Assembly (NCBI RefSeq): GCF_000196455.1
Contig: NC_014614.1
Coordinates: 2,278,001 to 2,342,000 of the forward strand
Reading direction: 5' to 3'
DNA: 64,000 nucleotides
Source: Acetoanaerobium sticklandii
Lineage (GTDB): Bacteria; Bacillota; Clostridia; Peptostreptococcales; Filifactoraceae
The translations under genes were made by a program, and so were the position numbers. The notes below the pieces were generated by a model. That model was not told the DNA's origin. It saw only the letters and a list, made by a program, of their open reading frames with translations, and did no database searches. Below are positions 41,293 to 51,637 of the stretch, in pieces. Each line of letters opens with the position of its first letter. The stretch's first letter is position 1.

Positions 41293-44200
41293 TTAATCTA
41301 CAAAATTCTCTATTTTTTGCTCTTTAGCGTCTGGCTTAACCATATCAGGAGTAGAAATTTCTATAGTCTTATATCTTTTCATGCCTGTACCTGCTGGAAT
41401 AAGCTTTCCGATAATAACATTTTCTTTTAGTCCAATTAGATTGTCTTTCTTGCCTTTTATAGCTGCCTCAGTAAGAACTCTAGTAGTTTCCTGGAATGAT
41501 GCCGCTGACAAGAATGATTCTGTCGCAAGAGATGCTTTAGTTATACCAAGCAGAACTCTTTTTATTGTAGCTGGCTGTAAGCCATTTTCAACTGCCTTTT
41601 CATTTATGCGTCTTAGTTCTAAGATATCAACTAGAGCTCCAGGAAGAAGATTTGTATCTCCTGATTCTTCTACTTTTACCTTAGAAAGCATTTGTCTTAT
41701 TATGATTTCAATGTGTTTATCATTGATATCAACACCCTGAAGTCTATATACCCTTTGAACCTCTTTAACTATATAATCTTGAACCCCAGTTACTCCATTA
41801 ACTCTAAGGATATCATGAGGATTAATAGATCCTTGTGTAAGTGGTTCTCCAGCTTTAACTTTAGCACCATCTTTTACTTTCATTCTAGAGCCATAAGGAA
41901 TGGTGTAGTTCTTTTCTTCCCCTGAATCTGTGGTAACTATAGCTTCTTTCTTTCTTCCAGTTTCTTCTATTCTAACAGTTCCTGCAAACTCAGTAATAAC
42001 AGCAAGTCCTTTAGGTTTTCTACCTTCGAAAAGCTCTTCAACCCTTGGAAGACCTTGCGTTATATCTCCTCCTGCAACTCCACCTGTATGGAAAGTACGC
42101 ATTGTAAGCTGAGTACCCGGCTCGCCGATTGACTGCGCGGCAATAATACCTACAGCTTCACCTACATTTACTTCTTTTCCTGTTGCTAGGTTACGTCCGT
42201 AGCATTTAGCACAGATACCTTTTTTAGCTTTACAGTTAAGAGGTGTACGTAGTTTTAGATATTCTATACCAGCTGCAACAATTTTTTCAGCATCAGTTTC
42301 TTGAATCATTTCGCCTGCTGGAACAATTAGTTCGTTAGTTTCTGGATGAATTATATTCTCTAGTGCATATCTTCCTGCGATACGATCGAATAGACCTTCT
42401 ATTTCCTCGTTTCCGTCTTTAAATGCACTTACTTCTATTCCCTCATTCGTCTCACAATCAAGCTCTCTTACGATAACGTCCTGTGATACGTCAACAAGTC
42501 TTCTTGTTAGGTATCCAGAGTCAGCTGTACGAAGTGCTGTATCGGCTAGACCTTTACGGGCACCATGAGAAGATGTAAAGTACTCAAGGACAGATAGTCC
42601 TTCACGGAAGTTCGATTTAACTGGGATTTCAACTGTCTTACCAGATGCATTCGCCATAAGACCACGCATACCAGCAAGCTGTCTAATCTGTTTTTTAGAA
42701 CCCCTCGCTCCAGATACAGCCATAATGTTGATGTTATTAAGAGGTCCAAGTTTCTTCATAAGAGCATCAGTTACTTCTTCAGTAGTTTTAGCCCAAGTCT
42801 CTATTACTCTTTCATATCTCTCATCATCAGACATAAGTCCTCTTCTGAAGTTCTTTTCATACTTTTCAACTTTTTGCTCAGCTTCTCTTATCAGTGCGTA
42901 CTTCTCTTCTGGAATCTCCATATCTGCAACCGAAACAGAAATAGCCGCTCTAGTTGAAAACTTAAATCCAAGATTCTTAATATTATCAAGCATGATAGCA
43001 GTCATAGTATTTCCATGCTTTCTAAAGCATTTGTCTATAACCTTTCCTATCATTTTCTTGTCTAATATAAAATCAACTTCAAGAGCATAAGGCTCTTTTT
43101 CTCTATCTACATATCCTAAATCTTGAGGGATATTTTCATTAAAAATAAATCTTCCAACAGTACTCTCAACAAGTCTGCCTGGATCATCTGAAGATTTTTT
43201 TACTTTTACTCTTACTCTAGCATGAAGATGGACTTGATGATTTTCATAAGCAAGCATCATTTCAGTGAAGTCCTTAAATACAGAGCCTTCCCCTATAACA
43301 CCCTTTTCTTCAATAGTAAGGTAGTAAGTACCAAGTACCATATCCTGAGTAGGAGTAGTAATAGGCGCTCCATCTTTAGGCGCTAGAATGTTGTTTGGAG
43401 AAAGCATTAAGAATCTTCCTTCGGCTTGTGCTTCTACTGAAAGAGGCACGTGAACAGCCATCTGGTCTCCATCGAAATCCGCATTATAAGCAGTACATAC
43501 AAGTGGATGAAGCTTTATAGCTTTACCTTCAACTAAAACTGGTTCAAATGCTTGAATTCCAAGTCTATGCAGAGTCGGAGCACGGTTTAGAAGTACTGGA
43601 TGTCCTTTAATTACTTCTTCTAGAATATCCCAAACCTCTGGTTTAATCTTTTCAACCATACGCTTAGCACTCTTTATGTTGTGCGCGTAATTTTTCTTAA
43701 CTAGTTCATTCATTACAAACGGCTTAAATAGTTCTAAAGCCATCTTCTTAGGAAGTCCACACTGATAAAACTTCAGCTCTGGTCCAACTACTATAACCGA
43801 ACGTCCAGAATAGTCAACACGCTTTCCTAGAAGGTTCTGACGGAAACGTCCTTGCTTTCCTTTTAGCATGTCAGAAAGTGACTTAAGAGGTCTGTTTCCA
43901 GGACCAGTTACAGGTCTTCCTCTTCTTCCGTTGTCTATAAGAGCATCAACTGCCTCTTGAAGCATTCTTTTTTCATTTCTTACAATGATATCAGGTGCTC
44001 CAAGCTCAAGAAGTCTTTTTAGACGGTTGTTTCTGTTTATTACTCTTCTATATAAATCATTTAGGTCAGAAGTTGCAAATCTTCCTCCATCAAGCTGTAC
44101 CATAGGTCTAAGATCTGGTGGTATAACTGGAACTACATCTAAAATCATCCATGTTGGATCATTTCCAGACTGCCTAAATGCTTCTACTACTTCTAGTCGT

Positions 44201-44832
44201 CTTATCGTCTTAATTCTTTTTTGACCAGTAGCATCTTTAAGCTTTGCTTTAAGCTCTTTTGAAAGTCTTTCAAGATCAACCTTTTTAAGTATTTCTTGAA
44301 CAGCTTCAGCGCCCATCATAGCTTTAAATGCTTTGTGTCCAAAAGTTTCAAGAGCATCTCTATAGTCTTTTTCATTAAGAAGCTGATTTTCAGATAAGTT
44401 TGTCTCACCTGGATCAATTACTACATAAGATGCAAAATAAAGTATCTTCTCTAGTACTCTAGGTGACATATCTAGAAGGAGTCCCATACGAGATGGGATT
44501 CCTTTAAAATACCAAATATGAGAAACCGGAGCCGCTAGCTCGATATGACCCATTCTCTCTCTTCTTACTTTCGATCTTGTAACCTCAACTCCGCAGCGGT
44601 CACAAACTATACCCTTGTGTCTTGCTCTATCTCTTTTATATTTTCCGCAGTGGCATTCCCAGTCCTTTGTAGGTCCAAAAATTCTTTCGCAGAAAAGCCC
44701 ATCTTTCTCTGGCTTTAAAGTTCTGTAGTTAATTGTTTCAGGTTTTTTTACTTCTCCCTTAGACCACTGTCTAATTTTTTCTGGAGAAGCTAGCCCTATT
44801 TGTATGGATTCAAAGTTGTTTAGTTCAAACAA
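41293..44832 (-). CDS. rpoC: RNA polymerase beta' subunit
   Basis: 1179 residues. The catalytic magnesium motif NADFDGD (about 450), the N-terminal zinc site (CHCGKYKRDRARHKGIVCDR), the bridge/trigger region (GEAVGIIAAQSIGEPGTQLT) and the second zinc site (CKAKKGICAKC) are present. TTG start with GGAG upstream, 48 nt after rpoB. No large lineage insertion is seen. Confidence 0.99.
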   Translation of the reverse strand: MFELNNFESIQIGLASPEKIRQWSKGEVKKPETINYRTLKPEKDGLFCERIFGPTKDWECHCGKYKRDRARHKGIVCDRCGVEVTRSKVRRERMGHIELAAPVSHIWYFKGIPSRMGLLLDMSPRVLEKILYFASYVVIDPGETNLSENQLLNEKDYRDALETFGHKAFKAMMGAEAVQEILKKVDLERLSKELKAKLKDATGQKRIKTIRRLEVVEAFRQSGNDPTWMILDVVPVIPPDLRPMVQLDGGRFATSDLNDLYRRVINRNNRLKRLLELGAPDIIVRNEKRMLQEAVDALIDNGRRGRPVTGPGNRPLKSLSDMLKGKQGRFRQNLLGKRVDYSGRSVIVVGPELKFYQCGLPKKMALELFKPFVMNELVKKNYAHNIKSAKRMVEKIKPEVWDILEEVIKGHPVLLNRAPTLHRLGIQAFEPVLVEGKAIKLHPLVCTAYNADFDGDQMAVHVPLSVEAQAEGRFLMLSPNNILAPKDGAPITTPTQDMVLGTYYLTIEEKGVIGEGSVFKDFTEMMLAYENHQVHLHARVRVKVKKSSDDPGRLVESTVGRFIFNENIPQDLGYVDREKEPYALEVDFILDKKMIGKVIDKCFRKHGNTMTAIMLDNIKNLGFKFSTRAAISVSVADMEIPEEKYALIREAEQKVEKYEKNFRRGLMSDDERYERVIETWAKTTEEVTDALMKKLGPLNNINIMAVSGARGSKKQIRQLAGMRGLMANASGKTVEIPVKSNFREGLSVLEYFTSSHGARKGLADTALRTADSGYLTRRLVDVSQDVIVRELDCETNEGIEVSAFKDGNEEIEGLFDRIAGRYALENIIHPETNELIVPAGEMIQETDAEKIVAAGIEYLKLRTPLNCKAKKGICAKCYGRNLATGKEVNVGEAVGIIAAQSIGEPGTQLTMRTFHTGGVAGGDITQGLPRVEELFEGRKPKGLAVITEFAGTVRIEETGRKKEAIVTTDSGEEKNYTIPYGSRMKVKDGAKVKAGEPLTQGSINPHDILRVNGVTGVQDYIVKEVQRVYRLQGVDINDKHIEIIIRQMLSKVKVEESGDTNLLPGALVDILELRRINEKAVENGLQPATIKRVLLGITKASLATESFLSAASFQETTRVLTEAAIKGKKDNLIGLKENVIIGKLIPAGTGMKRYKTIEISTPDMVKPDAKEQKIENFVD

Positions 44833-44880
44833 GGAGTGTCGCTCCTTTCCTTGAAATTAATATAGTCAATCGTTAGCAAA

Positions 44881-47800
44881 CTAAAAATCAAACTCATCAT
44901 CTTCCTCATCTGTATCAGAAATAAATGAATCAAAATCTATATCATCATCGCCTTCTTCTTCAAGGTTAAAATCTTCTTCAGGCGTTAAAACTTCCTCTAT
45001 CATGTCATCTCTATCTTCTGCTACATACTCAAATTCATCAACAAGTGCAGCTTCTTCAATAGATTCTCTAACTTCAATTTCCTCATCAGTTTCAGTTAGA
45101 ACCTTAACATCTAAGCAAAGTGATTGAAGCTCTTTTATAAGAACCTTAAATGACTCTGGTATGCCTGGTTCTGGAACATTTTCACCCTTTACGATAGCTT
45201 CGTAAGTTTTAACCCTACCAACCACGTCGTCAGACTTAACTGTAAGGATTTCCTGAAGTGTGTGAGCTGCTCCATATGCCTCAAGAGCCCAAACCTCCAT
45301 CTCTCCAAAACGCTGTCCTCCAAACTGAGCTTTACCTCCAAGAGGCTGCTGAGTAACTAAGGAGTAAGGTCCAGTTGATCTTGCATGTATTTTGTCGTCT
45401 ACAAGGTGGTGAAGCTTAAGCATATACATGTATCCAACAGTTACTGGATTGTCAAAATAATCTCCAGTTCTTCCATCTTGAAGATGAATCTTTCCACTCT
45501 TTGGATAACCAGCTTTATCAAGAGCTTGGAAGATGTCTTCCTCAACTGCTCCATCAAATACAGGTGTTGCAACATGCCATCCCAGAGCTTTTGCAGCAAG
45601 TCCCATATGAATTTCCAGTACCTGTCCAATATTCATACGCGAAGGTACGCCTAGAGGGTTAAGTACGATTTCAACTGGTGTTCCATCAGGCATAAATGGC
45701 ATATCCTCTTCTGGAAGAATTCTAGAAATAACCCCTTTATTACCATGGCGACCCGCCATTTTATCTCCAACATTAATTTTTCTCTTTTTAGCAATGTAGC
45801 ATCTTACAAGTTCATTTACTCCTGGAGATAGTTCATCCCCATTTTCTCTTGTAAATATGCGGACATCAACTATAATTCCTGACTCTCCATGTGGAACTCT
45901 AAGAGATGTATCTCTAACTTCTCTAGCTTTCTCACCAAATATCGCGCGAAGCAATCTTTCCTCAGGAGTTATTTCAGTTTCACCCTTAGGTGTTACTTTA
46001 CCTACTAAGATATCCCCAGATTCAACCTCAGCACCGATTCTAATTATTCCTCTTTCATCCAGATTCTTAATTGCATCGTCGCCTACATTAGGTATGTCTC
46101 TAGTAATCTCTTCTGGCCCTAGCTTTGTATCTCTAGCTTCAGCTTCATATTCTTCTATATGAATAGTAGATAATCTATCTTCCTTAACAAGTCTTTCATT
46201 AATTAAGATAGCATCCTCATAGTTATAACCTTCCCACGTCATGAATGCAACTAGGCAGTTTCTGCCAAGAGCAATTTCCCCTAAATCAGTAGAAGGTCCA
46301 TCTGCTATAACGTCACCTTTTTTCATAACATCGCCCTTGTTTACAAGAGGTGTTTGATTGATACAAGTACCTTGGTTAGAACGTTTGAATTTAAGCAGAC
46401 GATATCTATCTTTTTGTCCGTCTTCTCTTTTTATAATGATTTCTTTTGCCGATACTTTTTCTACTACTCCGTCGTGCCTTGCTACGATAACTGCACCAGA
46501 ATCCTTGGCTGCTCTATATTCTATAGCAGTTCCTATAATAGGTGCTTCTCTTCTAACTAGCGGTACCGCCTGACGCTGCATGTTCGATCCCATAAGGGCA
46601 CGGTTTGCGTCGTCGTTTTCCAAGAAAGGAATCATAGCCGTTGCAACTGAAACTACCTGTTTTGGTGAAACGTCAACGTAGTCAACCAACTCAGTAGGCA
46701 CTAGTTCAACTGTACCCATCTTAGTTCTAGATGCAACCTTTGAGTTTACAAACCAGCTATCTTCAGATAGAGGCTCATTCGCCTGAACTCTGATGTATAA
46801 ATCTTCTTCATCTGCTGTAAGATAATCTATGATTTCAGTTACTTTGTTATTTTCATTGTCTACTCTTCTATATGGAGATTCAATAAAACCATATTCATTG
46901 ATTCTTGCATACACCGAAAGTGAGTTTATAAGTCCGATGTTTGGACCCTCTGGTGTCTCTATAGGACACATTCTTCCGTAATGAGAATAGTGTACGTCTC
47001 TTACCTCAAAGCCAGCTCTTTCTCTTGATAGACCACCTGGTCCAAGAGCAGAAAGTCTACGTTTGTGCGTAAGTTCAGAAAGTGGGTTTGTTTGGTCCAT
47101 GAACTGAGATAACTGAGAAGAACCAAAAAACTCCTTGATTGCTGCAGTTACTGGTCTGATGTTCATTAATGAGTTAGGAGTAAGGTCTATAGCATCTTGA
47201 ACAGTCATTCTTTCCTTGATAACTCTCTCCATTCTAGACAGACCGATTCTAAATTGATTCTGAAGAAGTTCTCCAACAGAACGAACTCTTCTGTTTCCTA
47301 GATGATCGATATCATCTATATTACCTATAGAATGGAATAAATTGAACTGATAACTGATAGATGCAATTATATCTTCCTCAGTTATGTGTTTTGGAACTAG
47401 CTCTCTTTTTCTTTCGATAAGCTGAGCTTTTATTTCTTCTTCTGTACTGAAATTGTCTAAGATTTCTCTTAGAACCTTATATCTTACTTTTTCTTTTATA
47501 TTTAAATCGTCGATAGAAAAAGCTATATGCTTTTTAATGTCTACAAAACAGTTACCTATAACCTTAACTTCTTTTTCTTCTTCTCCATAGACATAAACAT
47601 GAGATATTCCAATATCATCTAACATCTTAGCTTGCTCTACGCTAAGCTTAATTCCACTTGTAAGTACTACTTCTCCTGTAGATGGGTCTACCACATCTCT
47701 CGATAGTACTCTAGAGTAGATTCTGTTAGATAAAGCTAATTTTTTGTTGAATTTATATCTTCCAACTTTAGCTAAATCGTATCTCTTGTGATCAAAAAAC

Positions 47801-48594
47801 ATAGAGTTTATTAACGATGTCGCACTTTCTAATGTAGGTGGTTCACCAGGTCTTAATTTTTTATAAATTTCAATTAAGCCTTCGTCAGTTGACTTTGAGC
47901 TATCTTTAAGAATAGTAGCCTCAAGTCTTTCGTCATCACCAAGAAGTTCTCTAATTTCCTGGTCGCTTCCATAGCCTAATGCTCTGAGTAGCATAGTTAC
48001 CGGTTGTTTTCTATTTCTGTCAATTCTTACAGAAACTATATCGTTTGAATCAGTTTCGTACTCAAGCCATGCTCCTCTGTTTGGAATTACAGTAGAAGAA
48101 ATAAGTCTCTTTCCTGATTTATCCATTTCTTGAGAAAAATAAACACCTGGAGAACGTACTAACTGACTTACAATAACTCTTTCTGCTCCGTTGATTATAA
48201 ATGTTCCCTTATCTGTCATAAGAGGAAAATCACCTAAAAATACTGGTTCTCCAGATTCGTTTTTAATTATCTTAGAACCATCTTCGTCTGGAACAGTAAG
48301 CCTTACTCTTACCTTCAGCGGTGCCGAGTAAGTTACATCTCTTTCTTTCGATTCTTCTACATCGTACTTTGGAGTTTCCTCAATAAAGTAATCAAGAAAT
48401 TCCAGCTTAATATTTCCTGTATAGTCTTCTATAGGAAATACCTCTTCAAAAACTTCTCTAAGCCCTTCTCTAAGAAACCATTCATAGGATTCGAGCTGGA
48501 TTTCTATAAGATTGGGAAGTTCTGCGACTTCAGTTATCTGAGAAAAGCTCATTCGGGTCCTTCTCCCGATTTGCACAGGATGTGGATGTGGCAT
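44881..48594 (-). CDS. rpoB: RNA polymerase beta subunit
   Basis: 1237 residues from the ATG at 48594 (MPHPHPVQIGRRTRMSF), preceded by GAGAGGTG; the in-frame ATG at 48648 is less likely. The rifampicin pocket (SSQLSQFMDQTNPLSELTHK, RRLSALGPGGL) is wild type. The C-terminus is a strongly acidic tail of about 60 residues rich in Glu and Asp. It has its own consensus promoter after the rplL terminator, and is co-transcribed with rpoC. Confidence 0.99.
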   Translation of the reverse strand: MPHPHPVQIGRRTRMSFSQITEVAELPNLIEIQLESYEWFLREGLREVFEEVFPIEDYTGNIKLEFLDYFIEETPKYDVEESKERDVTYSAPLKVRVRLTVPDEDGSKIIKNESGEPVFLGDFPLMTDKGTFIINGAERVIVSQLVRSPGVYFSQEMDKSGKRLISSTVIPNRGAWLEYETDSNDIVSVRIDRNRKQPVTMLLRALGYGSDQEIRELLGDDERLEATILKDSSKSTDEGLIEIYKKLRPGEPPTLESATSLINSMFFDHKRYDLAKVGRYKFNKKLALSNRIYSRVLSRDVVDPSTGEVVLTSGIKLSVEQAKMLDDIGISHVYVYGEEEKEVKVIGNCFVDIKKHIAFSIDDLNIKEKVRYKVLREILDNFSTEEEIKAQLIERKRELVPKHITEEDIIASISYQFNLFHSIGNIDDIDHLGNRRVRSVGELLQNQFRIGLSRMERVIKERMTVQDAIDLTPNSLMNIRPVTAAIKEFFGSSQLSQFMDQTNPLSELTHKRRLSALGPGGLSRERAGFEVRDVHYSHYGRMCPIETPEGPNIGLINSLSVYARINEYGFIESPYRRVDNENNKVTEIIDYLTADEEDLYIRVQANEPLSEDSWFVNSKVASRTKMGTVELVPTELVDYVDVSPKQVVSVATAMIPFLENDDANRALMGSNMQRQAVPLVRREAPIIGTAIEYRAAKDSGAVIVARHDGVVEKVSAKEIIIKREDGQKDRYRLLKFKRSNQGTCINQTPLVNKGDVMKKGDVIADGPSTDLGEIALGRNCLVAFMTWEGYNYEDAILINERLVKEDRLSTIHIEEYEAEARDTKLGPEEITRDIPNVGDDAIKNLDERGIIRIGAEVESGDILVGKVTPKGETEITPEERLLRAIFGEKAREVRDTSLRVPHGESGIIVDVRIFTRENGDELSPGVNELVRCYIAKKRKINVGDKMAGRHGNKGVISRILPEEDMPFMPDGTPVEIVLNPLGVPSRMNIGQVLEIHMGLAAKALGWHVATPVFDGAVEEDIFQALDKAGYPKSGKIHLQDGRTGDYFDNPVTVGYMYMLKLHHLVDDKIHARSTGPYSLVTQQPLGGKAQFGGQRFGEMEVWALEAYGAAHTLQEILTVKSDDVVGRVKTYEAIVKGENVPEPGIPESFKVLIKELQSLCLDVKVLTETDEEIEVRESIEEAALVDEFEYVAEDRDDMIEEVLTPEEDFNLEEEGDDDIDFDSFISDTDEEDDEFDF

Positions 48595-48664
48595 CAAGAC
48601 TTCACCTCTCAATAATAAAAATAAAACAAATGGGCAAAAGTACTCCATTATAAAGCATCAAATT

Positions 48665-48693
48665 ATTATACCTAAACTCTGCCTTATTGTCAA
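48665..48693 (-). promoter_or_regulatory. Consensus sigma-A promoter of rpoBC
   Basis: TTGACA (48693-48688), 17-bp spacer, TATAAT (48670-48665) on the minus strand, a perfect match to consensus in both hexamers, 70 nt before rpoB. Confidence 0.85.
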
Positions 48694-48707
48694 TGCAATT
48701 ATTAGAA

Positions 48708-48740
48708 CAAAAAAGTGCTTCAGGTAATACCTGAAGCACT
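48708..48740 (-). terminator. Terminator/attenuator between rplL and rpoB
   Basis: AGTGCTTCAGGTA and its exact complement form a 13-bp stem followed by TTTTTTG on the minus strand. It separates the abundant L10/L12 transcript from rpoBC. Confidence 0.85.
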
Positions 48741-48757
48741 CAATTACTAGAGTTAAA

Positions 48758-49120
48758 TTATTTAACTTCTACTTTAGCGCCTGCAGCTTCTAGCTTTTCT
48801 TTAATTTGATCAGCTTCTTCTTTAGTTGCGCCTTCTTTAACTGGCTTTGGAGCTCCATCAACTAGGTCTTTAGCTTCTTTTAAGCCAAGTCCAGTGATTT
48901 CTCTTACTACTTTGATAACTCCTACTTTTGAAGATCCTGCCTCAGCAAGGATTACATCAAATTCAGTTTTTTCTTCAGCAGCAGCACCAGCAGCAGCACC
49001 AGCCATCATTACAGGAGCAGAAGCAGAAACACCAAATTTCTCCTCAGCAGCCTTTACAAGTTCGTTTAGTTCAAGAACTTTCATATTCTCTATAGCTTCT
49101 AAAATTTGTTCTATAGTCAT
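48758..49120 (-). CDS. rplL: 50S ribosomal protein L7/L12
   Basis: 120 residues from the ATG at 49120 (MTIEQILEAIENM) with GGAGGTG before it. N-terminal dimer domain, Ala-rich hinge (about 35-50) and factor-binding C-terminal domain (GLGLKEAKDLVDGAPKPVKE). The multi-copy stalk protein that recruits EF-Tu and EF-G. Confidence 0.99.
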   Translation of the reverse strand: MTIEQILEAIENMKVLELNELVKAAEEKFGVSASAPVMMAGAAAGAAAEEKTEFDVILAEAGSSKVGVIKVVREITGLGLKEAKDLVDGAPKPVKEGATKEEADQIKEKLEAAGAKVEVK

Positions 49121-49152
49121 TACGTACACCTCCGAATTATTTTTAAATTAAA

Positions 49153-49650
49153 TTAAGCTTCTTGCTTCTTTGCAATTGCGTCAACAAGATAAACAAAGTT
49201 TGATACTGGAGCTTTAAGACTTCCAAGAAGTTTTGCGATAAGCTCTTCTCTTGAAGGAATCTCAGCAAGTTTTTTGATATTATCAGCATCATAGAATTCG
49301 CCTTCTACAAATCCCATCTTAAGCTCTAGCTTTGGATGAGTTTTTGCGAAGTCATTAACTATTTTAGCAGGAGCTACTGGATCTTCATATCCAAACGCTA
49401 TAGCATTAGTTCCTACTAAGTTAACATTGTCAAACTGAGCCATGTTACCTACTTCAGCTGCAGCTCTTCTAACTAATGTATTTTTGTATACTTTATAGTC
49501 AATCCCAGCTTCTCTAAACTTATTTCTAAGTTCAGTCACTTCTTCAACCTTTAGTCCTTTGTAGTCAACAACCACACAAGAAGCAGACTTTTGAAGTTTC
49601 TCAGCTATTTCTGCAACTACGCCTTTTTTCATTTCAATCGCTTTTGTCAT
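49153..49650 (-). CDS. rplJ: 50S ribosomal protein L10
   Basis: 165 residues; SASCVVVDYKGLKVEEVTEL and NTLVRRAAAEVG at the N-terminus bind rRNA, and the C-terminal helix carries the L12 dimers. Preceded by an L10 leader RNA through which L10-L12 represses its own synthesis. Confidence 0.98.
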   Translation of the reverse strand: MTKAIEMKKGVVAEIAEKLQKSASCVVVDYKGLKVEEVTELRNKFREAGIDYKVYKNTLVRRAAAEVGNMAQFDNVNLVGTNAIAFGYEDPVAPAKIVNDFAKTHPKLELKMGFVEGEFYDADNIKKLAEIPSREELIAKLLGSLKAPVSNFVYLVDAIAKKQEA

Positions 49651-49679
49651 ACGGCACCTCCTTCGTAGGCTTTAAAACA

Positions 49680-49785
49680 ATTAAAGCCTTTATATATCCA
49701 TAGACATACAAAGGCTCATTTTATAAAAATAAGATAATCCTCGGCAGGATATTAAGCATAAGCACCTACTGTCTACGGTAATAAT
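49680..49785 (-). promoter_or_regulatory. Ribosomal protein L10 leader RNA
   Basis: The rplJ leader reads CCGUAGACAGUAGGUGC, then UUAAUAUCCUGCCGAGG, the conserved kink-turn containing core of the L10 leader. It is followed by a hairpin of AGCCUUU with AAAGGCU (49683 region) ahead of the ribosome binding site. Position and sequence agree. Confidence 0.85.
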
Positions 49786-49806
49786 TTAATTTTTAAGTAC
49801 CTAAAC

Positions 49807-49835
49807 ATAATATAGCCTAGAATATAAATTGTCAA
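49807..49835 (-). promoter_or_regulatory. Promoter of rplJL
   Basis: TTGACA (49835-49830), 17-bp spacer, TATTAT (49812-49807) on the minus strand, just after the rplA stop. Confidence 0.8.
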
Positions 49836-49842
49836 TAGTTTT

Positions 49843-50541
49843 TTAGTCGTTTACTCTTGCTGGGTTGATTTTAACTCCAGGTCCCATAGTGCTAGTTACT
49901 ACTACTGATCTTAAATATTGTCCTTTTGCTGCAGATGGCTTAGCTTTTACAACCGCTTCCATTAAAGCATGGAAGTTCTCAGCTAATTTTTCTTTTCCAA
50001 AAGAAACTTTTCCTACTGGAACGTGAATTATGTTAGTTTTGTCAAGTCTGTACTCAACTTTACCAGCTTTGATTTCATTGATTGCTTTTTCTACTTCAAA
50101 TGTTACAGTTCCAGATTTAGGGTTTGGCATAAGTCCTTTAGGTCCAAGAACTCTACCTAATCTTCCTACTAATCCCATCATATCTGGTGTAGCTACGATA
50201 ACATCGAAATCAAACCAGTTTTCACTTTGAATCTTTGTTACTAAATCTTCAGCTCCAACAAAATCTGCTCCTGCTGCTTCTGCTTCTTTAGCTTTTTCTC
50301 CTTTAGCGAACACTAAAACTCTGTTAGTTTTACCTGTTCCGTTAGGAAGTACAACTGCTCCACGAACCTGCTGATCAGCATGTCTAGAGTCAACGCCAAG
50401 TTTGATATGCGCTTCAACTGTTTCATCAAATTTTGCACTAGCTACTTCTACAACTACACCTAACGCTTCAGTTGCATTGTAGTAGTTATTTTTGTCGAAT
50501 TTACTAAGCGCTTCTTGATATTTCTTGCCCTTCTTCGCCAT
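49843..50541 (-). CDS. rplA: 50S ribosomal protein L1
   Basis: 232 residues; KLGVDSRHADQQVRGAVVLP, GLMPNPKSGTVTFEVEKAIN and VVTSTMGPGVKINPARV are diagnostic. L1-stalk protein that helps release E-site tRNA. 70 nt after rplK. Confidence 0.99.
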   Translation of the reverse strand: MAKKGKKYQEALSKFDKNNYYNATEALGVVVEVASAKFDETVEAHIKLGVDSRHADQQVRGAVVLPNGTGKTNRVLVFAKGEKAKEAEAAGADFVGAEDLVTKIQSENWFDFDVIVATPDMMGLVGRLGRVLGPKGLMPNPKSGTVTFEVEKAINEIKAGKVEYRLDKTNIIHVPVGKVSFGKEKLAENFHALMEAVVKAKPSAAKGQYLRSVVVTSTMGPGVKINPARVND

Positions 50542-50611
50542 TAAAATGCCTCCTTGTGGTAATAACGGTAAATAAATTTGCCTCCCACCAATCTATATGA
50601 TTAAAATAGAA

Positions 50612-51037
50612 CTACTCTTCTACTGTTACGCCCATACTTCTTGCTGTTCCTTCAATCATGCTCATCGCTGACTCAACTGAAGCAGCATTTAAGTCTGGTA
50701 ACTTCAACTCCGCAATTTCTTTAACTTGTGTTTTTGTAATTTTAGCAACTTTTTTCTTGTTTGGTTCTCCTGAACCAGACTCGATTTTACATGCTTTTTT
50801 GATAAGAACTGCAGCTGGTGGAGTCTTAGTTATAAAACTGAATGATCTATCTTGATATACAGTTATAACAACCGGTATTATTAATCCACCTTGTTCTGCT
50901 GTCTTAGCGTTAAATTCTTTACAAAAACCCATTATGTTAACTCCATGCTGTCCAAGAGCCGGTCCTACCGGTGGAGCTGGAGTAGCTTTTCCTGCTGGTA
51001 TTTGAAGTTTAATCTGTCCAATTACCTTTTTAGCCAT
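50612..51037 (-). CDS. rplK: 50S ribosomal protein L11
   Basis: 141 residues from the ATG at 51037 (CAGGAGGTG before it). GKATPAPPVGPALGQHGVNI with the proline pair at the thiostrepton site and SMGVTVEE at the end are intact. Needed for stringent-factor activation. Directly after nusG. Confidence 0.99.
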   Translation of the reverse strand: MAKKVIGQIKLQIPAGKATPAPPVGPALGQHGVNIMGFCKEFNAKTAEQGGLIIPVVITVYQDRSFSFITKTPPAAVLIKKACKIESGSGEPNKKKVAKITKTQVKEIAELKLPDLNAASVESAMSMIEGTARSMGVTVEE

Positions 51038-51057
51038 TATATACACCTCCTGTTAGA

Positions 51058-51600
51058 TTACTTTACCTTTTTAACCTGATAAAATTCAAGTTCTACTGGA
51101 GTTTCTCTTCCAAACATGGAAATGTTGACCTTTGCATGTTTTTTGTCATGGTTGATTTCTTCAATCGTACCTGCAAAACCATCAAAAGGTCCTCCTGAAA
51201 CTTGGATTTTATCTCCTATAGAGAAATCTACAACAAGGTCAAAGCTCTTTTGCTTTTCAACTCCCATGTTCTCAACTTCTTCTGCTGTTAGCGCTACTGG
51301 TTTTGAGTTTGGTCCTACAAATCCAGTAACTCCTTTTGTATTCCTTACAACGTACCAGGATTCGTCTGTAACAATCATCTTAATCAGCACATAACCCGGA
51401 AACACTTTCCTTTGCCTGATTTTTTCTTTACCATTTTTGTTTTCGACAACGTCTTCAACAGGAACAGCAACGTCCTGAATCAAGTCTTCCATGCCTCTAT
51501 TGGCAACGGCTTTTTCAATTGTAGCTTTCACCTTGTTTTCGTGTCCGGAATAAGTATGTATTACATACCATTTGGCTTGTTCTTGTTCTGACATAGACAT
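51058..51600 (-). CDS. nusG: Transcription termination/antitermination protein NusG
   Basis: 180 residues; N-terminal RNAP-binding domain (WYVIHTYSGHENKVKATIEK, FPGYVLIKM) and C-terminal KOW (GDKIQVSGGPFDGFAGTIEE). Couples RNA polymerase to S10/NusE or Rho. The first ATG is some 18 nt after AGGAGGG; the ATG two codons on is also possible. Conserved rpmG-secE-nusG-rplK order. Confidence 0.98.
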   Translation of the reverse strand: MSMSEQEQAKWYVIHTYSGHENKVKATIEKAVANRGMEDLIQDVAVPVEDVVENKNGKEKIRQRKVFPGYVLIKMIVTDESWYVVRNTKGVTGFVGPNSKPVALTAEEVENMGVEKQKSFDLVVDFSIGDKIQVSGGPFDGFAGTIEEINHDKKHAKVNISMFGRETPVELEFYQVKKVK

Positions 51601-51637
51601 CAGCCTAAAAAGGCCTGACCCTCCTTTTGGTTAACGA

